A stretch of DNA of 64,000 bases from Acinetobacter calcoaceticus ANC 3811 (GCF_000399665.1 NZ_KB976986.1:1678773-1742772), one strand, 5' to 3'; counted from the first letter of the stretch, positions 9,685 to 20,981 are shown. The notes: a model not told the origin generated them from the letters alone. Numbers and translations are program-made.

Positions 9685-10746
9685 CTATTCATCAAAACTC
9701 AAGCGAACATTTGGACCTTTTGGTAAGGTCTGGCAGCTGAGCACATAGCCCCTTTCGACTTCATCTTTTTCAAGACTATAGTTAAGGAACATATCCACTT
9801 CACCTGAAACAACCTTACAACGACATGTTGCACATACCCCGCCTTTACAGGCATACGGTAAGTCAGCTCCTGCACGTAAAGCCGCATCAAGAATACTTTC
9901 ATCGTCTTGAGCCACAGAAACGATCAGCTCACGACCATCTAAAATGATGTTTACTTTTTCTTCTTTACGATTTGCATCCGCTTCAGCGCTACGTTTACGC
10001 GCTTGTCCTGTGTGGAAACGTTCAGTGTGGATTTTTTCTTTTGCAATACCATAGTTTGGCAAAGTGCTTTCTACAGCATTCATCATTTCATCTGGACCAC
10101 AGGCAAAAACATGGTCAAAACTTGTTTCAAGTACATCAAAATCAAAAAGCCGTTTAAGCTTTTCTTCATCAATACGACCATTCATTAGTTCACTATCGTT
10201 GAACTCACGAGAAAAAATATTGATGAGCTGAAAACGTTCTTTAAATTGGTCTTTCAAATCCATAATTTGCTCGGCAAACATGGTTTGTTTCCACGAACGA
10301 TTGCCATAGAGCAACGTAAATTTAGCTTCAGGTTGTTCAAATAAAACTTGTTTCACAATCGATAAAATTGGGGTAATACCACTGCCCGCAGCAACACCTA
10401 AATAGTTTTGTCCGCCGATCTTGGCTGCTTTTTGAAAAAACACGCCTTGTGGTGGCATCACTTCAAGCACATCACCTACTTTTAAATGGTCATTTGCCCA
10501 GTTTGAAAATTGACCCTGATCAATTTTTTTAACCGCAATACTGATGTCTTCTTTGCCCGCATAGCTACAAATTGAATAACAACGGCGGATTTCACCAGCT
10601 TCAGTTAAATGGCGAATGGTTAAGTGTTGCCCCGGTTGAAATTGAAATTGTTCTTGTTGTTCAGGTACAACGTCAAATGCAATACAAATTGCCTGATCGG
10701 TTTGAGGCGTAATACTTTTTACTTTTAATGGTACAAATTGGCTCAT
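9685..10746 (-). CDS. paaE: Phenylacetyl-CoA 1,2-epoxidase reductase subunit PaaE
   Basis: A 353-residue electron-transfer subunit. The N-terminal FAD/NADPH ferredoxin-reductase module has RCYSICSY for FAD and GVAAGSGITPILSI for the nucleotide. A C-terminal plant-type [2Fe-2S] ferredoxin carries CKGGVCATCRC plus a distal Cys in LSCQTL. It passes electrons from NADPH to the PaaA di-iron centre. It lies 23 bases downstream of paaD. Length matches E. coli PaaE (356). Confidence 0.93.
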   Translation of the reverse strand: MSQFVPLKVKSITPQTDQAICIAFDVVPEQQEQFQFQPGQHLTIRHLTEAGEIRRCYSICSYAGKEDISIAVKKIDQGQFSNWANDHLKVGDVLEVMPPQGVFFQKAAKIGGQNYLGVAAGSGITPILSIVKQVLFEQPEAKFTLLYGNRSWKQTMFAEQIMDLKDQFKERFQLINIFSREFNDSELMNGRIDEEKLKRLFDFDVLETSFDHVFACGPDEMMNAVESTLPNYGIAKEKIHTERFHTGQARKRSAEADANRKEEKVNIILDGRELIVSVAQDDESILDAALRAGADLPYACKGGVCATCRCKVVSGEVDMFLNYSLEKDEVERGYVLSCQTLPKGPNVRLSFDE

Positions 10747-10769
10747 GGCTGATTTCCTTATCTAAAGAC

Positions 10770-11270
10770 TTAAATACATTTGAAGTAATCAAAAGGCTCA
10801 AGACAGTCCTGACATTTATAAAGTGCTTTACAGGCGGTAGAACTAAACTCTGTTAACAGTCGGGTATGTCTGCTTTTACAACGTGGGCACTCTATGCCAT
10901 CAATCAAATGAACATGCGTACCGCACTGATGTGCCAACCCTTCAGGTGGCGCAATGCCATAAACTTGCAATTTCTTTTTACCCGCCTCAGACATCCAGTC
11001 CGTGGTCCATGCTTCTGATAAATCGACCATCACTTTGACTGGGGTCAACGCTTCTGCGGTAAATGCCTCAACAATTTGTACTTTCAACATATCTGTTGCT
11101 GGGCAACCGCTATATGTTGGCGTTAGACGAACTACAATTTCTTGTTGATCGTTAATGTCTACACCGCGAATCATGCCTAAATCCACAACTGATAAAACCG
11201 GAATTTCAGGGTCACTTACCGTTTGTAGAACATCCCAACATTGGTCGATGCAATGACGAATCATGTGCAT
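10770..11270 (-). CDS. paaD: PaaD, DUF59/MIP18-type maturation factor of the epoxidase
   Basis: A 166-residue protein. The N-terminal DUF59 domain has DPEIPVLSVVDLGMIRGV and the Thr/Cys motif TPTYSGCPATDML. The C-terminal zinc-ribbon-like part has CPRC and CQDC pairs. PaaD is needed for a functional PaaABCE complex, probably in Fe-S insertion into PaaE. A GAGG site lies six bases before the first ATG. The second ATG two codons on is an alternative. Confidence 0.9.
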   Translation of the reverse strand: MHMIRHCIDQCWDVLQTVSDPEIPVLSVVDLGMIRGVDINDQQEIVVRLTPTYSGCPATDMLKVQIVEAFTAEALTPVKVMVDLSEAWTTDWMSEAGKKKLQVYGIAPPEGLAHQCGTHVHLIDGIECPRCKSRHTRLLTEFSSTACKALYKCQDCLEPFDYFKCI

Positions 11271-11286
11271 GGCTCACCTCCTTGTC

Positions 11287-12042
11287 TTACCAGGTCATTC
11301 CTGGATAAGTTCTTTGAATACTTTGCATTTCAGCCAACAAATAACCTAAATGCTCGGTATGCAATCCTTGTTTCGCACCACGGCGATAAGCACCGTTAAC
11401 AGCAACTGTTAATTCAAAGCGCTTAAGCTCATCTGCAATGGTTTGGTTCCATTGTTCTTTTTCATTTGAAAAATCTGGAATCACGCCTTGTGCCACTAAT
11501 GCTTGTTCGTCTGCATTAAGTTCAAATAACTCAGCGGTAAAACGCCATAAATTATTTAATCCGTCTTGTACGCGTTGATGCGCTTCATCTGTGCTTAAAC
11601 TTAAACGTTCCATCCAGCTTGTTGAAAAACGGATGTGATACTTCACTTCTTTTAAAGATTTGACAGCAAGCGCACTTAATTCAGGAAGTGAACTCTGCGT
11701 TAAAGCAGTAAATAAATGAAGATGGTAATGATCCATCAACCATTGGCGTACAATCGTTTGTGCAAAATCACCATTCGGTTGTTCGCACAACAATAGGTTT
11801 AAAAACTCACGCTCAGTACGGAAATAAGCGAGCTGATCTTCATCACGCTTAGCCTCATCATACTGCCCAGCTAAAGTCAGAAAGTTTCTTGCCTGACCTA
11901 ACAAGTCCAAACCGATATTTGCTAAAGCAATATCAATTTCAAGCTCAGGCGCATGCCCGCACCATTCAGCCAAACGCTGCGATAAAACCAGTTGACTGTC
12001 GCCAATATGTAATAAGAATTTAGATAAAACTGTATTATTCAT
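11287..12042 (-). CDS. paaC: Phenylacetyl-CoA epoxidase structural subunit PaaC
   Basis: A 251-residue ferritin-like helical protein that forms the heterodimer core with PaaA but lacks the complete di-iron ligand set. Typical blocks are DIALANIGLDLLGQAR and the TEHLGYLLAEMQ C-terminal end. I start at 12042 because the AGGAAG site is seven bases from that ATG and only three from the one at 12048. It lies between paaB and paaD in the standard order. Confidence 0.92.
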   Translation of the reverse strand: MNNTVLSKFLLHIGDSQLVLSQRLAEWCGHAPELEIDIALANIGLDLLGQARNFLTLAGQYDEAKRDEDQLAYFRTEREFLNLLLCEQPNGDFAQTIVRQWLMDHYHLHLFTALTQSSLPELSALAVKSLKEVKYHIRFSTSWMERLSLSTDEAHQRVQDGLNNLWRFTAELFELNADEQALVAQGVIPDFSNEKEQWNQTIADELKRFELTVAVNGAYRRGAKQGLHTEHLGYLLAEMQSIQRTYPGMTW

Positions 12043-12054
12043 TTCCATTCTTCC

Positions 12055-12345
12055 TTACATATGCTCAATGCCATCTGGGATATGGTAGAAAGTTGGGTGG
12101 CGGTAGACCTTATCTAATGACGGATCGAAAAATTCTGATTTTTCATCAGGTTGTGAAGATCTAATCATTTCCGAACGAATGACCCAAATGCTAATTCCTT
12201 CATTACGGCGTGTATAAACATCACGAGCATGTTGCAGTGCAATTTCATCATCCGGTGCTCTTAAGCTGCCTACATGACGGTGGCTTAAACCTTGTTTACT
12301 ACGTACAAATACTTCGTAGAGCGACCAGTTGTTTTTATCTTCCAT
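12055..12345 (-). CDS. paaB: Phenylacetyl-CoA epoxidase subunit PaaB
   Basis: A 96-residue small subunit that bridges PaaAC heterodimers. The conserved start WSLYEVFVRSKQGLSHRHVG is evident. An in-frame ATG at 12369 would add eight residues, but the GAGGAA site lies between the two and is correctly spaced for 12345, which also gives the family length (E. coli 95). It lies 32 bases after paaA. Confidence 0.93.
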   Translation of the reverse strand: MEDKNNWSLYEVFVRSKQGLSHRHVGSLRAPDDEIALQHARDVYTRRNEGISIWVIRSEMIRSSQPDEKSEFFDPSLDKVYRHPTFYHIPDGIEHM

Positions 12346-12377
12346 TTTGATTTCCTCAAATTTTTCCATAAATCTTG

Positions 12378-13316
12378 TTAAGCCACTTTGTTCGCTTCAA
12401 GCTGCTGTTTTTTCGCATAGACCACTGCTGCATCACGAACCCATTTGCCGTTTTCCCAAGCTTTACGGCGCGCTTCGATACGCTCGTGATTACATGGTCC
12501 ACGTCCGGCAATTACTTCATTAAATTCGTGCCAGTCGATCTCGCCAAACTCGTAGTGACCTGTTTCTTCATTCAGTTTTAAATCTGGGTCTGGTACTTCT
12601 AAACCAAGCTGTAAAATTTGCGGCACCGTGTTATCAACGAACTTTTGACGTAATTCATCGTTACCGAAGCGTTTGATTTTCCATGCCATGCTTTGCGCGC
12701 TGTTTGGAGAATGCTCATCACTTGGACCAAACATCATGAGTGCTGGCCACCAATAGCGATTTACTGCATCTTGTGCCATCTGTTTTTGTTCTGGTGTACC
12801 GCCTGCCAAAGCCATCATGGCTTCAAAACCTTGGCGTTGGTGGAAACTTTCTTCTTTACAAATACGTACCATTGCACGTGCATACGGTCCGTAAGACGTA
12901 CGGCAAAGCGCAACTTGGTTCACAATGGCTGCCCCATCGACAAGCCAACCAATTGCAGCAACATCTGCCCAAGTCAAAGTTGGATAGTTAAAAATTGATG
13001 AGTATTTCATTTTCCCATCAATCAATTTTTCCATCATGTCATCACGGTCAGCACCTAAGGTTTCTGCGGCGCTATACAGATATAAGCCATGACCTGCTTC
13101 ATCTTGTACTTTCGCGAGCAAAACCGCTTTACGTTTTAAAGTCGGCGCACGAGTAATCCAGTTTCCTTCAGGCAACATACCTACAATTTCAGAATGGCCA
13201 TGTTGCCCAATTTGACGAATCAATGTTTTGCGGTAGGCATCGGGCATTTGATCCTTAGCCTCGATCGTAATTTCATTGGCAATATTTTGTTCAAATTTCT
13301 GGTAGTTGTTTTCCAT
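12378..13316 (-). CDS. paaA: Phenylacetyl-CoA 1,2-epoxidase catalytic subunit PaaA
   Basis: A 312-residue di-iron oxygenase subunit that epoxidises the ring of phenylacetyl-CoA. Ferritin-like helices carry the Glu/His ligands, for example [12 protein letters not shown] near residue 70 and [14 protein letters not shown] near residue 155. I start at 13316 (MENNYQ), which has an AGGGA site nine bases upstream; the in-frame ATG 21 codons earlier lies in the promoter. First gene of the long minus-strand operon, with a promoter and palindrome at 13351-13395. Confidence 0.94.
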   Translation of the reverse strand: MENNYQKFEQNIANEITIEAKDQMPDAYRKTLIRQIGQHGHSEIVGMLPEGNWITRAPTLKRKAVLLAKVQDEAGHGLYLYSAAETLGADRDDMMEKLIDGKMKYSSIFNYPTLTWADVAAIGWLVDGAAIVNQVALCRTSYGPYARAMVRICKEESFHQRQGFEAMMALAGGTPEQKQMAQDAVNRYWWPALMMFGPSDEHSPNSAQSMAWKIKRFGNDELRQKFVDNTVPQILQLGLEVPDPDLKLNEETGHYEFGEIDWHEFNEVIAGRGPCNHERIEARRKAWENGKWVRDAAVVYAKKQQLEANKVA

Positions 13317-13350
13317 TCTTTCATTCCCTGTAGGTATCACCCTTGAATCT

Positions 13351-13395
13351 ATTTTTCGATACACTAAAAACAAAGTCAATCACTTTTTTAGTATC
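13351..13395 (-). promoter_or_regulatory. paaA promoter with overlapping palindrome (candidate PaaX operator)
   Basis: On the minus strand TTGACT (13379-13374) and AAAAAT (13356-13351) are separated by 17 bases and end about 35 bases before the paaA start. The box pair sits inside an inverted repeat, GATACTAAAAA at 13395-13385 and TTTTTAGTGTATC at 13370-13358, which covers the -35 and spacer. A palindrome over the promoter of a PaaX-controlled operon suggests the repressor site, but the sequence does not closely match the E. coli consensus, so the assignment is inference. Confidence 0.45.
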
Positions 13396-13581
13396 AAATT
13401 AAATTACCAGCAGCAAAGCACATCAAATTATTGAAATTATTAAACTTAAACCAATTGTAAAAAACCTTTTTACTTTTACAAATCAAAATAAAGTTGACTT
13501 TTAGACAAATTAATCTGAAATTATGAATCATATTTTCACAATTTTTATAATTGATGTATCACATAAAAAAGGAGTTTGGTC

Positions 13582-15684
13582 ATGCTTGAACAAGCACACC
13601 TAGAAGGAACCTCAACTGACACAGATTTTCAGCAGTCTGAGCATCAACTGTCTCATCTTGCTTCTTATGTCTATGGAACATGGCATTCGACGAGTGAAGA
13701 ACTACGTCCTGTTTATCACGCCATTACAGGTGAATCGATTTATGCCGTAAGCAGTCATGGCATTGATATGAAACGTGTTGTTCAATATGCCAAACAAAAT
13801 GGTTCAGAACTGGCTAACTGGACGTTTCACCAACGTGCAAATGCATTAAAACAAATTGCCCAATATTTACTTGAGCGTAAAGAAGAGTTCTACAAACTTG
13901 CTTATGCGACAGGTGCAACTCGTAAAGATGCATGGATTGATATTGAAGGTGGCATCCAGACATTATTTGCTTATTCAAGTTTGGTTCGTCGTGAACTCAA
14001 TGATGAAAAAATTATTACTGAAGACAGCTGGATTCAACTCTCTAAAAATGGAACTTTTGGTGCTAAACACATTTTAAGTCCTAAAGCGGGTGTTGCCGTT
14101 CACATCAACGCATTTAACTTCCCAATTTGGGGAATGCTTGAAAAGATTGCACCGACGCTACTCGCAGGTGTGCCATGTATTGTTAAACCTGCAACCGATG
14201 GTGCCCAATTAACTCAAGCTGTTGTAAAAGCGATTGAAGAAGCACATGTATTACCAAAAGGCTCGCTACAACTCATTTGTGGTCAAACGTATGATTTGTT
14301 CGATCACTTAGGCCCACAAGACTGCGTTACGTTTACGGGTTCTGCATACACAGGCCAAAAACTACGTAACCACCCTCACCTCAATAAATATTCGATTCCA
14401 TTTAGCATGGAAGCCGACTCGGTAAACAGTGCAATTTTAAGCCCTGAGGCAAATGAAGAAACTGTCGATTTATTTGTGCGTGAAGTCTTCCGTGAGATGA
14501 CTACAAAAGCAGGTCAAAAATGTACTGCAATTCGTCGTGCTTTCGTTCCAGAAGATTTGTTAGCGACAGTGCAAGAAAAGCTAACTGCTAAACTTGCTAA
14601 AGTTGTGGTGGGTGATCCTCAAAAAGAAGAAACCACCATGGGTGCTTTGGCGAGTATTAAACAAAAGCATGATGTTGCAGAAAAAGTTGCCGAGCTCAGC
14701 AAAGATGCAAAAATTGTTTTTGGTGGCAATGATAGCTTTACATTTAATGCAGATCATCCTGAAAAAGGCGCTTTTTTCGCTCCAACTTTATTGCTCTGTG
14801 AGCAACCTTTACAAGCGACACATGTTCATACCACAGAAGCTTTCGGTCCTGTATGTACCCTCATGCCATATAACAACATTGAAGAGCTTACTGACCTCGT
14901 GTCACGTGGTGAAGGTAGCTTAGTGGCTTCCGTTGTTAAAAATGACGATGAGAATATCGAACAGATTATTCAAAAAATTGCACCTTGGCATGGACGTGTG
15001 CATGTACTCGATGCAGAGTCAGCAAAAGAAAGTACAGGACATGGTTCTCCACTTCCGCATTTAGTACATGGTGGTCCTGGTCGTGCAGGTGGCGGTGAAG
15101 AGTTAGGTGGTATTCGCGCCGTTAAACACTACATGCAGCGTACTGCAATTCAAGGTTCTCCAAACAGCCTGACACAAATTACCCACTCGTGGACTGCTGG
15201 CTCAAAAGTTAATGAAGACCGCGTACATCCATTTAAAAAGTCGTTTGATGAGTTAGTGATTGGTGAACGTTTATTAACGGCGCGTCGCACGGTGAGCGAA
15301 GCAGATATTGTCAACTTTGCTGGTTTAAGTGGTGACTACTTCTACGCGCATACCGACAAAATTGCAGCTGCCGAGTCTTTCTTTGGTGAGCGCGTTGCAC
15401 ATGGCTATTTCATTGTGTCTGCCGCAGCAGGTCTATTTGTAGATGCAGCACAAGGCCCTGTGATTGCCAATTACGGTATGGACAACTTACGCTTTGTTGA
15501 ACCAGTTAAAATTGGTGATTCGATTCAGGTTGAATTGACCTGCAAACAAAAAACGCCTAAACCACAAAAAGATCCGTCTCAGCCTGCGCATGGCGTTGTG
15601 GTGTGGGATATTAAAGTCAAAAACCAACGTGGTGAACTTGTCGCAACTTACGACATTTTGACTTTAGTTGCTCGTGATTTATAA
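13582..15684 (+). CDS. paaZ: Bifunctional oxepin-CoA hydrolase / semialdehyde dehydrogenase PaaZ
   Basis: A 700-residue fusion. Residues about 25-540 are an aldehyde dehydrogenase with catalytic Cys314 in [10 protein letters not shown]. Residues 560-700 are a MaoC-type hydratase with the catalytic pair Asp585 and His590 in [12 protein letters not shown]. It opens the oxepin-CoA ring and oxidises the reactive aldehyde to 3-oxo-5,6-dehydrosuberyl-CoA. The ATG at 13582 has an AAAGGAG site seven bases before it; the TTG two codons earlier is not needed. Transcribed divergently from paaA, as expected for joint PaaX control. Confidence 0.94.
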   Translation: MLEQAHLEGTSTDTDFQQSEHQLSHLASYVYGTWHSTSEELRPVYHAITGESIYAVSSHGIDMKRVVQYAKQNGSELANWTFHQRANALKQIAQYLLERKEEFYKLAYATGATRKDAWIDIEGGIQTLFAYSSLVRRELNDEKIITEDSWIQLSKNGTFGAKHILSPKAGVAVHINAFNFPIWGMLEKIAPTLLAGVPCIVKPATDGAQLTQAVVKAIEEAHVLPKGSLQLICGQTYDLFDHLGPQDCVTFTGSAYTGQKLRNHPHLNKYSIPFSMEADSVNSAILSPEANEETVDLFVREVFREMTTKAGQKCTAIRRAFVPEDLLATVQEKLTAKLAKVVVGDPQKEETTMGALASIKQKHDVAEKVAELSKDAKIVFGGNDSFTFNADHPEKGAFFAPTLLLCEQPLQATHVHTTEAFGPVCTLMPYNNIEELTDLVSRGEGSLVASVVKNDDENIEQIIQKIAPWHGRVHVLDAESAKESTGHGSPLPHLVHGGPGRAGGGEELGGIRAVKHYMQRTAIQGSPNSLTQITHSWTAGSKVNEDRVHPFKKSFDELVIGERLLTARRTVSEADIVNFAGLSGDYFYAHTDKIAAAESFFGERVAHGYFIVSAAAGLFVDAAQGPVIANYGMDNLRFVEPVKIGDSIQVELTCKQKTPKPQKDPSQPAHGVVVWDIKVKNQRGELVATYDILTLVARDL

Positions 15685-15693
15685 ATAGAACTC

Positions 15694-15730
15694 AAACTGA
15701 TGGATATTCAATTTATCCATCAGTTTTTTA
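15694..15730 (+). terminator. Rho-independent terminator of paaZ
   Basis: AAACTGATGGA (15694-15704) pairs with 15716-15726 around an 11-base loop and runs into six or more T residues. Confidence 0.8.
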
Positions 15731-15852
15731 TCTTAAATAGGCCTTAAATTACCCCACAAGAAATAATGTATTTTTCAAGCTAGTGAGGAGCCAAAGGCCG
15801 AAATCTTTTTATTCGTCACCCTTTTAATGTGCCAAAGATAGCGGCTTTAGAA

Positions 15853-17043
15853 TTATGTTAGATGCAAACGTTTAGCCAGTTTCCTTTGCAGAATAATAAC
15901 AAGAATTGGGAATCCTGCTGCTGAAATTGCACATAACATCAGTAACTTGTTTAGATTTTGTGGTGTCATGCCATGATCAGGTAATAAAAAAGCAGACAAG
16001 AAAAATGCGATGGTTGTAACCAGATACATGATTGAGGTCTGTAATGAAGAAAATCCAGCTCTTTGCCTATCATCAGGAAACTGAATCGAAACCACCGAAG
16101 ATGACACCAAACGACTGTAAGATGCACAGAGAAATAAAGTAATAAATAACGTTGCATGCTGATAGCCTAAAATTGGTATCAGCAAACTCAGTATAAAAAC
16201 GACGGTTGAACCTGTCGCCAGCATCAAAGCAGAAAAATGGGAAGTTAACGCCCCTGTAATTTTTGTAGACAGATAACCTATCACGCCCCCGCTGAAGAAA
16301 AGCCAAGGCAATAGGTCTTGTGAAGCACCCAACTGCTGTATCATTAATGGTGCCAAAATAGGAATGACCAGCATAGGACTAAACTGTACAAGTGCATTAC
16401 TGGAAGCAAACAGTAAAGTTTCCATATCGAGAGGCTGCTTAGGGAGCGTATTTAAAGAAACTGGGTCTTGGGGTATGAGGGATACAATCACTGGCAGTGC
16501 CAATACACACAAGGCACTTATGAGCCACAAAGCCACATGCCAACCATAATGTGTGCACAGAAATAATATCGTGGGCATTCCTACAATGCTTACTATCGAA
16601 AATGACGCAATCACCGTCGCTAAGATTTTTCCGCGCAAGTTAGGCGGTGCGTTGTTTATCAATATACTTATACCTACACCCATGGTCGTACCGCCAACTA
16701 ATCCTGCGCAGAATCGTAGTGCGAGCAGAAGACTAAAACTGGATGTGCATGTAGTCAAAAGTGTCAGTAAAGCTAAGAGTGCCATATTGGAGATTAAAAA
16801 ATTTTTCTTATTGAAATGACCAATCCAGTAAAAGGCAATGACTCCAGAAATGACAGCACCAAGTGTGTACATGCCTGACACATAGCCTGAGAATGATACA
16901 GGCACTGCGAAATCTGTTGCCATAAAAACAAAAACAGGGTTGAACACCATATATTCCAGTGCATTGGTGAACTGGACGAAAGCAATTACAATGGCTATCC
17001 GCATGAGAGCTTTATGATTAAATGTCTGCATGACTGGGGGCAT
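15853..17043 (-). CDS. MFS transporter, DHA1 type
   Basis: A 396-residue inner-membrane protein with about 12 hydrophobic segments in two six-helix halves. The long basic loop after helix 2 has FNKKNFLISN, and the helix 4-5 region has GGTTMGVGISILINNAPPNLRGK, typical of drug/metabolite exporters of the major facilitator superfamily. I start at the ATG at 17043; a TTG three codons earlier is possible. It is divergent from the LysR gene across about 100 bases, so the regulator probably controls it. The substrate cannot be told from sequence. It lies beside the paa cluster but the terminator after paaZ argues against a shared unit. Confidence 0.8.
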   Translation of the reverse strand: MPPVMQTFNHKALMRIAIVIAFVQFTNALEYMVFNPVFVFMATDFAVPVSFSGYVSGMYTLGAVISGVIAFYWIGHFNKKNFLISNMALLALLTLLTTCTSSFSLLLALRFCAGLVGGTTMGVGISILINNAPPNLRGKILATVIASFSIVSIVGMPTILFLCTHYGWHVALWLISALCVLALPVIVSLIPQDPVSLNTLPKQPLDMETLLFASSNALVQFSPMLVIPILAPLMIQQLGASQDLLPWLFFSGGVIGYLSTKITGALTSHFSALMLATGSTVVFILSLLIPILGYQHATLFITLFLCASYSRLVSSSVVSIQFPDDRQRAGFSSLQTSIMYLVTTIAFFLSAFLLPDHGMTPQNLNKLLMLCAISAAGFPILVIILQRKLAKRLHLT

Positions 17044-17146
17044 AGCAAGCAACCTATGGATGAAAGATATCCGAGTTTAACTGCTATCAATGGTGTTTAT
17101 TATATGGTAGAAATGGCACTTATTATTATCAAATATGGGATAATTG

Positions 17147-18058
17147 ATGCGTCCGACTCTGGATTTTAATGCCCTGAAAGTGTTCATTACGGTGGTTGAA
17201 AGAGAAAGTTTTGTTGGGGCATCGAAAATCCTTGAAATGCCGACATCAAACGTGAGTCGCTGTATTTCTCAGTTAGAAGAAAAACTGGATCTTCAACTCA
17301 TTGAGCGTAGCACCCGACATATGAAACTCACTCAGGCGGGACAGCTACTCTACACTCGAGCAAAGCCGTTACTGGAAGCGCTTGAGCAAACTGAGACAGA
17401 ATTAACGTTGCGGCAAATACAACTCAAAGGCCCATTACGAATCTGTATTCCCAATGAAATAGGCCCTGCATTGCTGGGTTCTATTATTGCCGATTTTGCC
17501 TGTCAGTACCCAGACCTAGAGATCAGCTGTATTACCAATTTGTCAGGTTTAGAATCTCTGCGAGATGATCTGGATTTAGCTATCATAATTACCCGTGGTC
17601 AGATGGATAACAGTGACTACATCGCACGTCATCTGGTAACTATCCCTTGCACCATTGTTGCAGCCCCATCCCTCATTCAGCGTTACGGCACCCCGACTCA
17701 TATCCAGCAATTTGAAGAATTACCCTGTATTACAACAGTAAGTGCACTCAAAGGTGCTCCTTGGCAATTTGTCAATAAAAAGGGAGAATTCGAGACCATC
17801 AAGGTTAAAGGGCATTATCGGGTAAACAGTGGAGAAATGGCCGGACAAGCTGCTGTAGCAGGTGTCGGTTTCGCAATTCTATCTAAACAAGCCTGCCATC
17901 CATACATTAGCGATGGACGTTTAATCGAGATTGAATTTGAACAATCGGCAGCCCCATTGCAATTGTTCGCACTTTATTCAAACCGTCGTTACTTACCCGC
18001 TAAAACAAGAGCGATTATTGATTTTATGCAGCAGAAATTGAGTGATAGTCCGAGCTGA
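17147..18058 (+). CDS. LysR-family transcriptional regulator
   Basis: A 303-residue protein. The N-terminal winged helix (residues 6-65) contains SFVGASKILEMPTSNVSRCISQLEEKL, and the C-terminal part is a periplasmic-binding-protein-like effector domain (about 90-295). It belongs to the short-linker group (CrgA/YafC-like). The ATG is adjacent to an in-frame TTG; I prefer the ATG. Divergent orientation to the MFS gene at 15853-17043 is the classical LysR layout, so regulation of that exporter is likely. The inducer is unknown. Confidence 0.85.
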   Translation: MRPTLDFNALKVFITVVERESFVGASKILEMPTSNVSRCISQLEEKLDLQLIERSTRHMKLTQAGQLLYTRAKPLLEALEQTETELTLRQIQLKGPLRICIPNEIGPALLGSIIADFACQYPDLEISCITNLSGLESLRDDLDLAIIITRGQMDNSDYIARHLVTIPCTIVAAPSLIQRYGTPTHIQQFEELPCITTVSALKGAPWQFVNKKGEFETIKVKGHYRVNSGEMAGQAAVAGVGFAILSKQACHPYISDGRLIEIEFEQSAAPLQLFALYSNRRYLPAKTRAIIDFMQQKLSDSPS

Positions 18059-18330
18059 TAGGGTCACTTTCTTTTTGCTGTTTATTTCTTCGCTCATTTG
18101 AGGAATCCTTTTTGTCAATTAGCCTCAATTTGTTAAGATAATAGCCGTGAAAAATTAAGTTAAGTTCTCACACACTGTTAACTCAATATTGACACTAAAA
18201 AAGGTACACTAAAAGGTATACTGTTTTATTAGACTAAGTCAGATTTACACAGAAGTTGTTAGAATTGGTTGGACAACCAAACTTTCAAAGTTAACTTATT
18301 TATTATTGATTTTTTAAGGGTTTAATACGC

Positions 18331-20970
18331 ATGAATAGCGCTGAAATCATGGCTGACTTATCTTCTCATACACCTATGATGCAGCAATATCTCAAAGTCA
18401 AAACTGACTATCAACATGCGTTGCTGTTTTACCGTATGGGTGACTTTTATGAACTCTTCTTTGAAGATGCTCATTTAGCAGCCAAACTTTTAGGTATCAC
18501 CTTAACCCATCGTGGCAAAGCCAGTGGGCGACCTATTCCAATGGCGGGTGTTCCCTATCATGCGGCAGAAGGTTATCTTGCACGTTTGGTCAAAGCTGGA
18601 CGCACTGTAGCCATTTGCGAACAAGTTGGAGAAGTAACAGGTAAAGGTCCGGTTGATCGTAAAGTTGTTCGTATTCTGACCCCGGGTACTTTAACTGATG
18701 ATGCATTACTCAGCAGCTATCAATCATCTAATCTCGTTTCATTATGCATTCATCAAAATCAGATTGGTTTTGCGTTACTCGACTTAAGTGCAGGTATTTT
18801 TAAAGTACAACAACAAGATTACAAGCCTGAACAATTGCCTATTGAACTTGCGCGTTTAATGCCAAGTGAAATCCTGATTGATGAAGACTTGGTCGACACA
18901 AATATTATTGAGCAAATTAAAAAACACTTAGAATGCCCTGTTACCAAACGTCCAAATGTAGACTTTAATCTAAATAATGCACAGAAAACTTTATGTGACC
19001 AGTTTACGGTATCAACGCTTTCAGGTTTTGGTTTAGACACATTACCTTTAGCTAAAGCTGCTGCCGCTGCGCTCATTCACTATGCAAAAGAAACACAAAA
19101 AACTGCATTACCGCATATCCGTTCAATTCAACTTGAACAAAGCACAGACTTTATTGCGCTTGACCCAATCACGCGTCGTAACCTAGAAATTATCGAGCCG
19201 TTATTTGAACATGGCACGTCATTATTCCAACTGGTAAATGATTGCCAAACTGCAATGGGTGGCCGTTTATTAAGCCGTACACTCATGCAACCAGTTCGTG
19301 ATACAGCTTTGCTCGATGCTCGTTTAGATGCGATTGAACAACTCATTCAGGGCTATCATGAAAGTCCAGTTCGTTTAGTGCTTAAAGAAATTGGTGATAT
19401 TGAACGTGTGCTTAGCCGCGTTGCACTAGGCAGTGCGCGACCACGTGATTTAGTACAGCTTCGTCACGCATGTGCACAAATTCCAGCTTTAAGAACGGCG
19501 TTAACTTCAGTCATTCAAGCGAAAAAATCCAAGTTATTAGTTCAACTTGATCAAGAACTTGGAGATTTTAAAGCGCTTCATCAGCATTTAATGGCAGCTA
19601 TTGTTGAAAATCCGCCTGTATTACTTCGTGATGGCAATGTAATTGCAGAAGGATATGATGCCGATCTCGATGAATTACGCCAAATTCGCGATCATGCAGG
19701 TCAGTTCCTGATTGATTTAGAAATCAAAGAGCGCGAGCGCACAGGTATTAACACCCTTAAAATCGGCTATAACCGTGTAAGTGGTTACTACATTGAACTG
19801 ACTCGTGCTCAAGCAGAACAAGCTCCAGCTGACTATATCCGTCGCCAGACTTTAAAAAATGCTGAGCGCTACATTACGCCAGAGCTAAAAAGTTTTGAAG
19901 ATAAAGTACTGTCGAGTGAGTCGCGTGCATTAGCACGTGAAAAAGCATTATTCGAGGCTTTGCTTGAAAATCTTCGTGAAAATATTGCTCACCTACAAAT
20001 GATGAGTTCGGCAATTGCTCAAATTGATGTGGTGGCAAACTTTGCTCATCAAGCACGTTTAAACAATTGGGCGCGTCCTGAATTTACACCAGAAACGGGC
20101 ATTAAAATTCAGGCAGGTCGACATCCTGTGGTTGAAGCATTAAATAAAGCACCATTTACCCCAAATGATACTTTCCTTGATGCTCAGCACCGTATGGCAA
20201 TTATTACCGGTCCAAACATGGGCGGTAAATCAACCTTCATGCGTCAAACAGCATTAATTAGTTTGCTTGCTTATTGCGGTAGCTACGTTCCAGCTAAAGC
20301 AGCCAAGCTTGGTCCAATTGACCGAATTTTCACTCGTATTGGTTCAGCCGATGACTTATCTACAGGTAAATCAACCTTTATGGTTGAGATGACAGAAACT
20401 TCACAGATTCTGCACCATGCCACCAATCAATCGCTTGTTTTAATGGATGAGGTTGGCCGTGGAACCAGCACCTATGACGGTTTATCTTTAGCATGGGCAT
20501 GCGTGGTTGATTTAACGAAACGCGTAAAATGTTTATGTCTATTTGCCACACATTATTTCGAGTTGACTGAACTTGGTAGTGAAGCAGGAATTGATAACTA
20601 TCATGTTACCGCTCAAGAACTGAATGGCAATCTGATTTTATTGCATAAAGTTCAGCAAGGCCCTGCAAGTCAAAGTCATGGTTTACAGGTTGCGAAGTTA
20701 GCGGGCATTCCTGCCAATGTTATTAAAGAAGCACAGAAGCGTTTACGCATTTTGGAAAAACAGCAGCAACAACATCTACAAACCAGCTTTCAAAACGATT
20801 TATTTGCTCCACCAGATGCAAACTCTGGTTCACAAATCATAGAGAAAGTGGTCGAGATAGAAGTTTCATCCCCTGCTCTAGATTTACTTAAGCAAATTGA
20901 AGTCGATAACTTATCGCCTCGTCAGGCACTTGAACAACTCTATGAGCTGAAAGCGGCACTGAAATCTTAA
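18331..20970 (+). CDS. mutS: DNA mismatch repair protein MutS
   Basis: An 879-residue MutS. The mismatch-reading motif GDFYELF has Phe39 and Glu41. Connector, core and clamp domains follow. The ABC ATPase has Walker [10 protein letters not shown] near residue 627 and the downstream signature [10 protein letters not shown] and Walker [14 protein letters not shown]. The C-terminal tail ends with the helix-turn-helix [13 protein letters not shown]. It recognises mispairs and recruits MutL. Monocistronic; the 270-base upstream region has a possible promoter TTGTCA...TAAGAT around 18113-18141. Full length and no defects. Confidence 0.97.
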   Translation: MNSAEIMADLSSHTPMMQQYLKVKTDYQHALLFYRMGDFYELFFEDAHLAAKLLGITLTHRGKASGRPIPMAGVPYHAAEGYLARLVKAGRTVAICEQVGEVTGKGPVDRKVVRILTPGTLTDDALLSSYQSSNLVSLCIHQNQIGFALLDLSAGIFKVQQQDYKPEQLPIELARLMPSEILIDEDLVDTNIIEQIKKHLECPVTKRPNVDFNLNNAQKTLCDQFTVSTLSGFGLDTLPLAKAAAAALIHYAKETQKTALPHIRSIQLEQSTDFIALDPITRRNLEIIEPLFEHGTSLFQLVNDCQTAMGGRLLSRTLMQPVRDTALLDARLDAIEQLIQGYHESPVRLVLKEIGDIERVLSRVALGSARPRDLVQLRHACAQIPALRTALTSVIQAKKSKLLVQLDQELGDFKALHQHLMAAIVENPPVLLRDGNVIAEGYDADLDELRQIRDHAGQFLIDLEIKERERTGINTLKIGYNRVSGYYIELTRAQAEQAPADYIRRQTLKNAERYITPELKSFEDKVLSSESRALAREKALFEALLENLRENIAHLQMMSSAIAQIDVVANFAHQARLNNWARPEFTPETGIKIQAGRHPVVEALNKAPFTPNDTFLDAQHRMAIITGPNMGGKSTFMRQTALISLLAYCGSYVPAKAAKLGPIDRIFTRIGSADDLSTGKSTFMVEMTETSQILHHATNQSLVLMDEVGRGTSTYDGLSLAWACVVDLTKRVKCLCLFATHYFELTELGSEAGIDNYHVTAQELNGNLILLHKVQQGPASQSHGLQVAKLAGIPANVIKEAQKRLRILEKQQQQHLQTSFQNDLFAPPDANSGSQIIEKVVEIEVSSPALDLLKQIEVDNLSPRQALEQLYELKAALKS

Positions 20971-20981
20971 TAAATCACGTC

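Noticed and set aside
13316..13379. N-terminal extension of PaaA
   Set aside because: The upstream in-frame ATG is inside the promoter, and the AGGGA site supports the start at 13316.
18181..18230. Short repeated ACTAAAA-GGTAYACT units before mutS as a regulatory array
   Set aside because: Only two imperfect copies of about 13 bases, too little to support a claim.
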